From the NCBI GenBank assembly GCA_009760855.2, contig WPIO01000025.1, positions 2,837,501 to 2,899,500 of the forward strand: DNA of 62,000 nucleotides. The letters run 5' to 3'. Numbering within the stretch: position 1 is the stretch's first letter; each line of letters starts with the position of its first letter. The DNA is from Cristatella mucedo (taxonomy: Eukaryota; Bryozoa; Phylactolaemata; Cristatellidae). Shown one piece after another: positions 21,728-31,566 of the stretch. Position numbers and translations under genes: made by a program. The notes beneath the pieces were generated by a model. The model worked only from the letters and a program-made list of their open reading frames with translations, searched no databases and was not told where the DNA came from.

Positions 21728-22194
21728 CTCATGCTTGGTGCAAGAGTCCTTCCGATTTCCATGACCGGGGTCGGCTTGCTGGTCGCCGTTGGCGGCAGCT
21801 GCAGTGTATGAGCTGCTTCTAGGACGACTTGTATCTGCGACGAGCTGCAAGCAAGTGCGGCATAAAAAAAGGATGCATCGACCGAGGGGAAGAGAGCAGT
21901 CTCTGAGGAGAGCGAGTGCTTTCGGAGGGAGAGCACTACACCGGCAGCAAGGAAGCAGCACTTGCGCCGGTGCGATGGGGGGGTGCGGTGCGCCTCTTCG
22001 CTCACCAGCAGCGCATCCGACATGCTGCTGCAATGGCTCGACTTGCTGCGACTGGATGGCCAAGCGGCGCCGATTGAGCCTCTGCGAATGGGCAGTGCAT
22101 CTGCTGACAGCAGGTCGGGCAGGCTGGAATCTCCACGAGGCTGTCTACAACAGTTAGCCGACAGGCTGCTGGTGCCACGAGAGCACGTGCTCAA
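21728..22194 (-). CDS. candidate serine-rich host exon
   Basis: The minus strand has a possible acceptor ('gttagatacag', 22195) and a strong donor (CATGAG followed by GTGAGC) at 21727. The frame between them is open throughout. Its first part is hydrophilic and serine-rich (RGTSSLSANCCRQPRG, then S-S-L-P-D-L-L-S-A-D, R-R-G-S-I-G and S-R-S-K-S-S-H-C-S-S-M-S-D), as in disordered regulatory segments. Being on the same strand as the TMCC exon 5 kb away, it could be an upstream exon of that gene. However, it ends two bases into a codon, while the TMCC exon accepts phase 0 or 1, so they cannot be directly adjacent. The later residues look less coding-like, so the true donor may be earlier. Confidence 0.38.
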
Positions 22195-22450
22195 CTGTAT
22201 CTAACGAACCGATCGGCCGAGAAGGGAGATCCCCCACACGTCATCGGGATGCTGTCAACCTCCTGTGTGTCTGTTAGCAGCACACATTGCAACGCAGCTG
22301 CTGCAATTGTAGCCAATGTTCTTGGCCGAAGGAGCTGCTTGTGGTGGGTCTAGACTAGTTCTGTGGCTCGAAGGAGGCGCTGAGGTCGGTCATTTCCCAT
22401 AAGACCTGGCTGCAGATCATGTTCCATCAGCACAAATAACGTCGCGAGTT

Positions 22451-22568
22451 ATAACTACAGACAGCTCTCGCAGGAAGTTTGGTCGGTGAAAGATTCGCTC
22501 GGTCGCTTCATAACTACAGACAGCTCTCGCAAGAAGTTTGGTCGGCGAAACATTCACTCGGTCGCTGC
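22451..22568. repeat. 59-bp tandem duplication
   Basis: Units 22451-22509 and 22510-22568 both begin 'ataactacagacagctctcg' and run to 'ctcggtcgct', with few differences. The period is not a multiple of three. Confidence 0.93.
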
Positions 22569-23808
22569 GTAGGCTGGCAGCATTAAGATCAAGGTGCAAA
22601 TGCGAGCATGGCCAGCCGGTGGATGTGGCTGCCTGCACCTCAGAAGTAGGGGTGCAGCTGCACAGAGTCACGGCTCGTTGATGGCAGCTGCTGCTGCACC
22701 CCTTACCCAGACATCTCAAGCACCAGCTTGCCTTACTCTTAGAATGGCGAAGCTGCTGTTAATCTGTAAAGGAAGTTTGCTAATCACATGCCTGGATCTG
22801 ATGAAAAACAGCTGTGTCCTGCTGCCTTAGCCTCTTAACTGACTAGTGAATGTCAAGCCTTCCTCTACTAGTGCACCTGCTTTGCTGTCCTGAGCTCACA
22901 CTTCCACAAGACTAAAAACAGGTGCCGAAGCTTGGTGTGAAACAGATCAGAATGAATCAGGAATCAGAATCAGAATGCACTTCCTAGTGAAGCTACTAGG
23001 AAGGAATTAATTAATTGCACCCGCTTTTGACCTTGAGTAGACTTCAAGCTTACAGCAGAAGCAGTGACTTTGCATCGGTCGTGGCTGAAAATCCAGCCCT
23101 GCTGACTTTTAGCTTGCAGACGATTTATTACTATATCACAGCAAGCCCTGACAAGCTCTCGACAGCGACTGGAGGCTCTGTTCTTTCTCTTCTTTTTGTA
23201 GACGACCTAGCAGAACCAAATTCTCACGTCCAAACAAGCTAGCAGCCATTCGGCCAGAGCTCTAGCAATGGCAGTTGCTCTTGGTCAGGCCGCGAGACAG
23301 CAGGCATGTCTCCCACTACTATTCCTACCCCCCCCCCCAGCCTCCTGTAAGCAGATAGCTTGAAGTTTGCTTAGCTGCCGGCTCAGCTTGACGAGCCAGT
23401 AGTTCTGCCGGTTCGGTCAAGGTGAGTGAAAGGTCAGCTGGTCCTCGGGAGTTTCAGTTGGTTGGCAGCCACCAAGTTTGCTTCTGCAACTGCTCTCACA
23501 GTCATCAGGAGCATGGCCGGTATGAAAGGATAAGAGAAGACATCAGCATGGCCTGTCATATATAGGAAGAAAGGCTTGCCGGTACTTCCTTAGCTGGGCT
23601 TTTCCTGTTGTGTCGTGGGGAACTGTGGGGCTCACATCAGCTCCTGGCTGCTGCAGCTCGGCTAGACTCACATTGACCCTGCTAATAATGCCAGAGCGGT
23701 CCAATGAAGCAAGCACGTTTGAGGTTACAGAGACAAGAGAGAGGGGCAGCTACTACTGATTAGCATTTGGTAAATCTAGCGGATATGGTGGAGGCAGGGC
23801 TGGAGGTA
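22569..23808. other. unassigned GC-rich sequence
   Basis: A run of 11 C residues lies near 23329-23339. No gene or element is recognised. Confidence 0.4.
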
Positions 23809-24240
23809 GTAATGTATCTCCGTCAGTAACTCCACAAAGTCATAAAGACCATGTGGGTGTTACGCAGGAGAGTTTTGTATAGTGCACTCACAGCCTAAGC
23901 GGCTTTCGGTACGCATTCGGTAGCCAACAGACTTCGTCTCACGCAACAAAGAGAAAGTGGGAAGCATAGCAGAGTCAAGAGAGCAGTTGAGATAGTGAGT
24001 AGCATAGAAGTAGCAGTTCAGGACTGCTGAAAAAGATGTGCCATAGTCGGCAGTTGGAGAGTAGATGTCGTTGCGTAAGAATTGTGGAAGCGAGTTCCAC
24101 AGTCTAGGACCTGCAGAGCTAAAGCTTCTGTCGCCAACTGTCTTTAAGCGGAGGAATGGGACAGCTAATTTATTGTCCACACAGGACCTGAGGGCGCGAA
24201 CAGGCTGGAACTGATGCAGCAGTTCAGCTAGGTAGTAGCA
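23809..24240 (-). mobile_element. LINE-B 3' fragment
   Basis: Minus-strand copy with a 107-codon frame (24180-23860) that includes L-R-L-K-T-V-G-D-R-S-F-S-S-A-G-P-R-L-W-N-S-L-P, the conserved C-terminal block of L2/CR1-like ORF2. The 3' end is the ATTAC-type tail, seen on the plus strand as 'gtaatgtatctccg'. It aligns closely with the copies at 34.2 and 19.9 kb. Confidence 0.87.
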
Positions 24241-25059
24241 GAAGCCTGGCTCACTCTAAAGTGTGTGATCTGCAAAGGGCCCAGCGCGTGTCCCAAGTCC
24301 TCTGCCATGAAACCAGACACTCTGGCAGGGTTTCGAGCAACCTTAAGAAACAACTGTCCAACGATTGGCCATCGGCCAGATCTGCGCTCCTGTTCGTGAC
24401 AGCAGACCAGGCACTCTCAATGAAGGCACGCTATGCTATTTTGCTAGCATGATTGCAGCCAGGCCATCGCCTGAGCAACAGCAAGTGCTCGGGCAAATTA
24501 GGGTAGGCAAGATAGTCATTCCACACCGAGATGATGGCACATGCCATGTGAGAGCCATACTTATGGCACATCTGGACTGTCTGTTCCGACATCGGCACTT
24601 GTACGACCTCTTTCCTAACTTCTAGGTTACCTGACTTACTTCGACTTGTCGACATCCATCCAGCCACTGTTTGCCCTTTGTCTCTCTAATTCACTATTAG
24701 CTCCACGCACAGAGAAGTCCGCAGTCATGCTGACATCGTCATCCTCTTAACTCATCCTCAGTGTCTTCGGCTGTCCTCATCCAAAGGGATAATGCAACAC
24801 CCCATGAGTATGACCTTTGAGAATGGCTGGAGGATGGCTAAGGAATAATGTATGATAAGCAGGCAAATGAGCACCATGATATCCAATTATGTGAACTGTG
24901 AATGCTCCATGTGGAACAGGATTTATACTTTCAACCTGGGTAGCATATAATAGGGTAGAGATCTGACTTGAACAGCCAGTTTTAGCATTGGTCTGCCAGT
25001 CGCTGAGTTATTACACTGAGCCTTATGCTCAAAGTCTACCTGCTTGCTGCTTGTCAAAC
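24241..25059. other. unassigned sequence
   Basis: An 86-codon plus frame near 24365-24625 shows no motif I recognise. Nothing else seen. Confidence 0.4.
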
Positions 25060-25215
25060 CGATTGTTATAATTCATTTATATAGCACCCCAAGAGAACTT
25101 AATCTCTATTCAGGCACTTCAAATATGCCTCCGGGCTCGAGCCCACGACCTCAGCCAGACCATGGTCGGGGAAGGGGGCGCGAGCACCTTAACAGCTGGA
25201 CCAAACCAGTTGGTT
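25060..25215 (-). mobile_element. tRNA-derived SINE, family C, with L2-like 3' tail
   Basis: Read on the minus strand, the head has box-A-like 'tggtccagctgttaagg' (25203-25187) and box-B-like 'gggctcgagccc' (25144-25133). The 3' part, 'aagtgcctgaatagagattaagttctcttggggtgctatataaat', is clearly the L2 LINE 3' terminal box. A tRNA head joined to a LINE tail is the standard layout of SINEs that borrow the LINE's reverse transcriptase. Confidence 0.68.
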
Positions 25216-25720
25216 AATACACATGCAGTTAATAGCGTTCTTGCTTAAAAGAAAAAAGATTGGGGCTCTTGATAAAATGGGTACTTTTGTCTCTTGGCAT
25301 TCACCCTCACCGTTAGTTTTGGTAGGGCCACGTAGGCTCCATACACGTGGAACGCATTGTGCTGCTACTCAAACTATTTAGTGAGGGCAGGCAGAGATGA
25401 CTACATATTACAGCAATCCTAGCCAAAGCTATCCCATAGAGAAGATATCAATATATTCAGTACACCTCAAAGAAATAAACGCATTTGCAGTGACGGATAC
25501 ATATCCATAAATGTCTTTATCTGTCATTTCTTTCGACGCACAGTAGAAAGGCCCCTGCGGTATTTCCAATTACTCGAAGGTTATGTCTGAGGCGAGATGG
25601 ATGTGCCTGGGAGGGGTATGACCGGTGTGAATGGAATGCTAAGCCAACCTGCAATAGGTACACAGTAAAACAAGATCAAGGCACTATTCTATTGAGTACT
25701 CACTATAGTGCAATCAACAT
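25216..25720. other. unassigned sequence
   Basis: No feature recognised. Confidence 0.45.
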
Positions 25721-25721
25721 T

Positions 25722-25870
25722 AAATAATAATAATAATAATAAGTTTATTATGATGCCCTCAGAGAAATCCATCTCTTTCTAGACACTTTATATTTGCTGC
25801 AAAGGAAGCACGATTGAATGGTTAGAGGTAACACGCTCAATGACAACAAGCAAACATTGCTTACCGTAAG
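25722..25870 (-). mobile_element. L2 3' terminal fragment
   Basis: An (AAT)n run (25725-25741), then the terminal box 'gatgccctcagagaaatccatctctttctagacactttatatttgctgcaaagga' and part of the 3' UTR with 'gaatggttagaggtaacacgctcaa'. Minus orientation. Confidence 0.85.
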
Positions 25871-26069
25871 TGGGCAAGCACTGGCCAACAACACACCTGC
25901 CAAGGAGCAAAGCTGAAGTGAGAGGCACAGCTGATGACTATAAGAAGTGCAGTCTTCCCGGCTAGAGTCTGGCAGGCCAACACTGTCCCTAGCTTGATAA
26001 CTGGTAAGTTCACACGAAACACAGTATTTTACTCTAAATGATTAACAGAAGATTTCATTGACGTGGTCT

Positions 26070-26602
26070 AAAGTTCTGATTTCAAGGTTTTGTCGCTCAC
26101 TGTTAGGTCCCTTCATTCTATGGCTCCAGCCTATCTTTCAGATATACTACCCCATCAGGCCAAGCATCGTACCACCTGCTTTTCGGAATCCAACAGTCTA
26201 GAAATACCTCATACAAACCTTAAATCCTTTGCCGACCGTGCATTTAGTTCGTATGCTCCCACAGCCTGGAACTCCCTCCCGACCTGCATCAGAACATCCC
26301 CTGACCTGACCACATTTAAAAGGAACCTAAAAACACACCTATTTAGGACAGCATTTAGCGGGTCCCTGTGATTCGTCCTTGATGTGCTTATGCGTGCTGA
26401 CACCGTGCATGCTGCCACTAACCACACTTGCATGCTGACCCTGTGCATGTCACCCCTAACCATATTATTCATTTTGTTTGTTTTTAAGCATGATTTTACT
26501 TACCATTCAATTGCATTTCACTTTGCAGGAAATGTAAAGCGTCTAGAGAGAGATTAAGTTCTCTGAGGGCGCTTTATCAAGTGAATTATTATTATTATTA
26601 TA
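26070..26602 (+). mobile_element. L2-clade LINE, young 3' fragment
   Basis: Starts abruptly at 'gatttcaaggttttgtcgctcac', the DFKVLSL codons of ORF2. It has an open frame to 26371 ending in the F-K-R-N-L-K-T-H-L-F-R-T-A-F block, the complete 3' UTR and a short TTA tail (26585-26600). It is close in sequence to the 6.3- and 51.2-kb copies, so it is a recent 5'-truncated insertion. Confidence 0.9.
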
Positions 26603-26949
26603 TCAAAAATAAAAAATTATCTAGAGTTCTGATATTAAAAGCTCCATGAATAACTGGCAAGTAGCTCAAGTTTCGAAAGTACACCAGAGATGCCACGGGC
26701 TACAGCCTGCAGCTGCCGCTGCTGCACCGTGTATGCTCTGCTACCTAGAAAGCCCAAGGTCGACATCAGCACACACTGGATCAGTCGTGCTTATTGAAAA
26801 CCCTGGTGCGTGAGAACAAACCCAACTTGACGAAGTTTGAGACTGCGGCAACGGTACCAGTGCCAGTAAGTATGGCTTCCGTCATGCTTTGTCCTGCCAT
26901 TTTCCGACATGGGGCAACCGGCTGCCTGATCATAATCGAATGCTAGCTA

Positions 26950-27027
26950 CGACATGATGTGCCGACATGATGTGACAACATGACGTGACAACATGATGTG
27001 ACAACATGATGCGACAACATGATGTGA
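26950..27027. repeat. 13-bp minisatellite, six units
   Basis: Six exact-length units of 'caacatgatgtga' or one- or two-base variants (starts 26950, 26963, 26976, 26989, 27002, 27015), with no spacers. Confidence 0.95.
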
Positions 27028-27354
27028 CAACCAAGGCAGCCGCAAGAGAGCAGTGCAGGCGCTGCTCACGAGAGCCTGCAATAAAAGCAGAGGATTTCAC
27101 TTTTTTTTCGGCCAAGCAGGGAGTCTATACGAGTCCGTGGCTAGGAATGCCGGTGGACCAACTCCGATCTCCAGGTACGTTTTTTGCCTGCACTGTATGC
27201 AGCGAGTTTACACATGCTTACAACATTGAACGCTCAAAATGGCAGGACTGACTGAAATTGTACAACTTTGGGTGACCGAAACATAGGTAAGTAGAGCTGG
27301 TATACCACCTTCACTTTGCTCTCCAAACCTGCATGCCCACCTGGAGACACCTTT

Positions 27355-27715
27355 ACAATAATAGTAATACTAATAACAGTGAAAATAATAATAAGCCATT
27401 TGGAGAGCACCCTAAGAGAATCAAAACCTCTCCCTGCAAGCTTTATATATGCTAGAAAAGAACCATGCCTATTGGGTAGTGATAACAGGCATCCTGTCAG
27501 CACACAAACGCAAAACAAAAGACAATTCACATATACTGAGCAAATGCTTTGAGGAGCAGGTCGGTTTTAGCTACTTTTAAACTTTGTTTAATCAAGGGAT
27601 TCGTGGCTTCAGTCGCTAATGAAAGAGCTCTGTGATTATTCAAAATCAAGGCAGTATTGCCAATTGAGGTCGGTTAGAGACACAGCTAAATGACTGTAGT
27701 CACAAGAGTGGTTGG
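27355..27715 (-). mobile_element. L2-like LINE, old 3' fragment
   Basis: The plus strand opens with 'aataatagtaatactaataacagtg', then a degraded terminal box ('gagagcaccctaagagaatcaaaacctct'). It continues through UTR-like and C-terminus-like sequence ('gctttgaggagcag', 'gaaagagctctgtg'), too decayed to translate. Confidence 0.55.
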
Positions 27716-27719
27716 TGCA

Positions 27720-27830
27720 ATAATATCAATAATAATTATTAGAAAACATTGGTATGACATTCTGAGAGAATTCAATCTCTTTCTGGGCATGTTAAACATT
27801 TTGCACCGGAAACCAACCAGCAAGTATGTT
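27720..27830 (-). mobile_element. L2 3' terminal remnant
   Basis: Contains 'gacattctgagagaattcaatctctttctgggcatgttaaacattttgc', a recognisable L2 terminal box on the minus strand, next to an AAT-rich stretch. Confidence 0.7.
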
Positions 27831-28334
27831 AGATCGGCCACATTATGACTGCCAAAATATTATTCGTGGCTCATGAATTATAATGGCTAGGAGCCAATTA
27901 TGTCCTAATAGTATGGTTGCGGTGTAAAGCATAAGTTGTGCAATGGGCAGTTGTTGTGCCAAAGCATTCGAGCCTAGCAGGTCAGTGGTGCTCTCGGTAT
28001 CTTAGAGCACTGCTTTACTCTATGACTGGTGCTGGAAGCCTGTAACTTTCTACAACTGTCAAATGGACTATTCTATGCAACGGACAATGACACCCTGTAT
28101 TGAGGTCTGGGTGCTCTTCACTGCTGCCTCGCTCTGCTACAGTCGGCATAGCAGAGCGAATTGGTGCTTCACCTAGAAGTCGGTAGCTGTGATGCAAGAC
28201 TCAGGGCTTCACAGGTATTTGTCAAGCATGGGCGAGGACCAGCACCATTACCAGCTCTGCGTTTGCTACCTAAGAACATTAGTGAAGAAGCCACTGCCGT
28301 AAGCTTATGACAGTAGCAAGCAAGCCTGATTAGG

Positions 28335-28480
28335 AAGTGGTTCGGATAAGTAGGCCAGAGCAAGAGAATGAAGAGAGTGGCAGAACCTTGAAGTCGATGC
28401 CCAACTTCATGGGGAGCCAGTGGAGGCTGGTGAGAAGTGGAATAATGTGGCAGTTGCTGGTAGGCTCAGAACAAGACAAT
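28335..28480 (-). mobile_element. L2-clade LINE internal remnant
   Basis: The plus strand carries 'ggataagtaggccagagcaag', 'gtggcagaaccttgaagtcgatgcc', 'gggagccagtggaggctggtgagaagtgg' and 'atgtggcagttgc'. These are the reverse of the L-A-D-L-H-W-L-P and following codons of ORF2. Confidence 0.75.
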
Positions 28481-30245
28481 AAAAGACATGCGCCTTCCAT
28501 AGTTTTTTCCGGCTATGTCTTCAGCAGACCTGCAGCCATTACAAAATCAGACTCGAGAGAGATGCTGCAGCCGGGCTGTGTATAAGGAGCAGGTACACTA
28601 ACTGCCCAGCAGATACAGCAATCACTGCGACTGATTTGATGACAAAAGCTGCCGATGAATGATTACATTGACATGGTCAGCTAATTCAAACATCTCTCAT
28701 TGTGCCTATTTAAGCACTTTCCCCTCCCTCTAGGGGCACTAAGTGCATATAGAGCTGCCCTCTTGTGGCCAACTATAGCAAGCCTGATGCTTGCAGCTTC
28801 GTGCCAAATTACCAACTGATGGCATGCACGTACAGTCGCATACTATACCGAACTTCAGCTCGAGCACGTAAGAGGAAATTTAAAGCCAGGGCTGTAAAGC
28901 CCTGCAGCAAGGGTCGAATGAAAACTAGTCTCGATAACTAAATCGATAAGGCACTGGCCGGTAAACCTGAGGTTGCTAGATCGTCCTCCGCTCGACAAGA
29001 GCTTTTGTTTTGGTGCTCGGTCTCACGGCAGACGGCCTCCTGTAACTCCAGTGTTGAAATTTCGAGATAAAAGTGTAGACAAAAGTGTTGAAAAATAGTG
29101 ACGTTGCAGCCGACTGAAGTCCACTGCAGAAAAGTGCTACAGCTGGTCTTAGATGCCAGCAAGCACATCAAAGGACATCATCGGCACAAGGCTTAACTAA
29201 TTTACCGTTGCTAGGACACCAGCCAAAGGGTCGGGCTCTGTTCGAGCCCAATAAAGACCACATCAAACTGCTCCTGACAGCCACACGACATCACAGCAGC
29301 TCGCCAAAACGGCATTACCTGCTAAATGAAACCCTTCTCTAATCGCAGTGCTTCATACACGACACGAGGAGCTCTTAACAATAAAGATACCAACGACTAC
29401 CTTATCTCATTTGTTTATTCTGCTTTCTTGCAAGGCGTCACTTACCGTGCCTTAGTGCAATCGGTCCTCAGTCTAAAGCAGTAGCAGGCCTACTCTTCCT
29501 AACACAGTTTATTACTTATTATTCTAGTCATCGAGCAGACAATAGTAGTTATATTGGCAACAAAAGGTAGGTATGTGGCTAAAATAATGGACTTCTGACA
29601 CCAAGTCAATCAATCATTTTCTCACTGTAACTGGGCATCTGTGCGAGGCAGCATGTTGGTTCTAAACTTGTCCAGTCAGTGGCATAGAAATTGATCCTAA
29701 TAAGTCACTTTCGCAATGTTCAGTTATGCTCTCAAGGTAAAGAAGTTGATCTCATCTTGGAAACCCCAAGCCAGCAAGAGAGCTAAAAACTCACAGAGAG
29801 CTGAGATGGCACCCACTCACCAAACTATTAGAAGGATGCATACAGCACTAAACACTACACATGGGTGTCGTAGTACTAAAGATAATGATGGACGATATGT
29901 CTTGCCATCCCTTGGGAGTAACGGCCACTGGCTAAACATTCACTGTTTCAGTGAGCAGATCGGGAGCAGATCGGGCAAACAAATAACGATAACACGGTTG
30001 AACGGCATTCTTTAACAGGTAATGCTATCTCAAGAATCTGTACGCACTAGAAGCTCTGGCTGGTAGCTATAGTTCAATGATAACTGCCAATGGTAGCAGA
30101 GGCAGCTGATGTTCAAAGCCGTCCATCTAAATTTGGAGATCACCACGGGTAACGGATCTCAATTCTTGTTTTCCCTACCATGCCTTATCTAGCTCGCATG
30201 GGCAGGTAGGCTGGTAAGCTCGCGACTTTATGACCTGTGGCCATT
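28481..30245. other. unassigned; possible tRNA-like head near 29185-29260
   Basis: The plus strand at 29185-29260 reads 'taactaatttaccgttgctaggacaccagcc' and then 'gtcgggctctgttcgagccc', resembling a worn tRNA-type SINE head. A weaker one may lie near 28935-28985. No gene is recognised elsewhere. Confidence 0.3.
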
Positions 30246-30257
30246 GCTCAGCTAAAA

Positions 30258-30402
30258 GAGAGTCAGAGAGATAGACAGACAGACAGACAGAGACAGAGGG
30301 GAAAAACAAAAAACTGCGACAGAAAGAGAGCACGAGAGAGAGAGAGTCAGATACGCAACAGAAAAATCGGGAGAGGCAGACAGGGAAAGGAAGAGGGAAT
30401 GA

Positions 30403-30448
<46 letters not shown>

Positions 30449-30475
30449 AGATTGAGACAGTGAGACAGAGAAAAG
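30258..30475. repeat. (GA)n-rich low-complexity tract
   Basis: GA-rich purine strand with interspersed CAGA and GACA units. The purest part is 30409-30443. Confidence 0.95.
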
Positions 30476-30624
30476 AGCGATAGAGATGGAGCCATATTTC
30501 CTTAAGTTAAACGATGATATTGAATAAGACCTAATATAAATTCATATGTTACCCCAAGCCTGAGGCTGGACTAAGAGACTTTTCTCTTCCAATTAGTCTT
30601 CTGCAATTGCTGTTCTACATAACA

Positions 30625-30690
30625 ACCACTTAGTCTTTGTGGCTCTGTGGAATTACAGATGCAGATATTACATTAGATTATATTATCTAA
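30625..30690 (+). mobile_element. LINE-B 3' terminal remnant
   Basis: 'gtctttgtggctctgtggaattacagatgcagatattacatta' matches the LINE-B 3' UTR and tail; decayed coding sequence may extend upstream to about 30530. Confidence 0.6.
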
Positions 30691-30739
30691 TCTATCTGAA
30701 CTACTTCCTCTTTGGGTCTCGCCCTTCCCCAATTGCTCT

Positions 30740-31060
30740 GGTGACTCTGGTCTTTTAGCCATGCCTCTAACCAGCCTCAAAGTATTTGGTGACAAGTACT
30801 TTTGGTTCCAAAGCTCCTAAAGCCTGGAGCTTATTACTACCTGACATCACGACACGCCCGATTGTACAACCTTTAAAGCTCAACCCGAGCTCTCATGGCA
30901 TAACTTTGCCCCTGCGAATCATCCTGTAAGTGTACTACAATTGTGCATGCTATAATCACTAACCAGTTTATATGCTTCCCTTTCAGCCAATATGAAGTAC
31001 CTAAGCAGAGGTTTAGTTTGCAATGGAAACCATAGAAATGATAAAAAGTAACTGGTAGTA
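30740..31060 (+). mobile_element. L2-clade LINE, old 3' fragment
   Basis: Shows 'tttggttccaaagctcctaaagcctggagcttattactacctga', the decayed form of the F-x-S-x-A-P-K-A-W-N-S-L-P codons, then UTR-like 'gtgcatgctataatcactaacc' and a degraded terminal box. Confidence 0.6.
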
Positions 31061-31337
31061 GTAGTACTACTACTAACATTACCATTACCAAAAGTTTACT
31101 TCTGGCTCTACTGAGATGTGCCTTGATAATCAAGAGGCTGGAATTGACGGTGTCTGTGAGCGCACTTTGTATGCCAGTCCATCCATATACTTGAGTGGGC
31201 ATGTATGCAATCGCATGGAAAGACCAAGCAAACACGGACCAAAGGGCCGAAGGGCCAAAGGACGAGAATAACTCACTTGGAAGCCTGCAGCCCATTATCA
31301 TCCACGGTGGATAAGTACTACCTAAGGCGCCAGGTCT

Positions 31338-31440
31338 CTGTCTCTATGTGCTCTCTGTCTCTCTCTCTGTCTCTATGTGCTCTCTGTCTCTCTCTCTCTC
31401 TCTCTGTCTCTCTCTGTGTCTCTCTGTCTCTGTCTCTCTG

Positions 31441-31525
<85 letters not shown>

Positions 31526-31566
31526 CTCTCTCTGAATCTCTCTCTCTCTCTCCCTCTCTCTCTCAT
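31338..31566. repeat. (TC)n microsatellite, about 230 bp
   Basis: Almost entirely pyrimidine on the plus strand, with (TC)n at its purest at 31449-31520 and scattered G interruptions. Apparent long open frames here are products of the repeat. Confidence 0.97.

Noticed and set aside
22796-22830. ctgatga-type ribozyme word
   Set aside because: No GAAA box or stems at workable spacing.
26950-27027. CRISPR-like direct repeats
   Set aside because: Units are 13 bp with no spacers, and the sequence is eukaryotic; it is a minisatellite.
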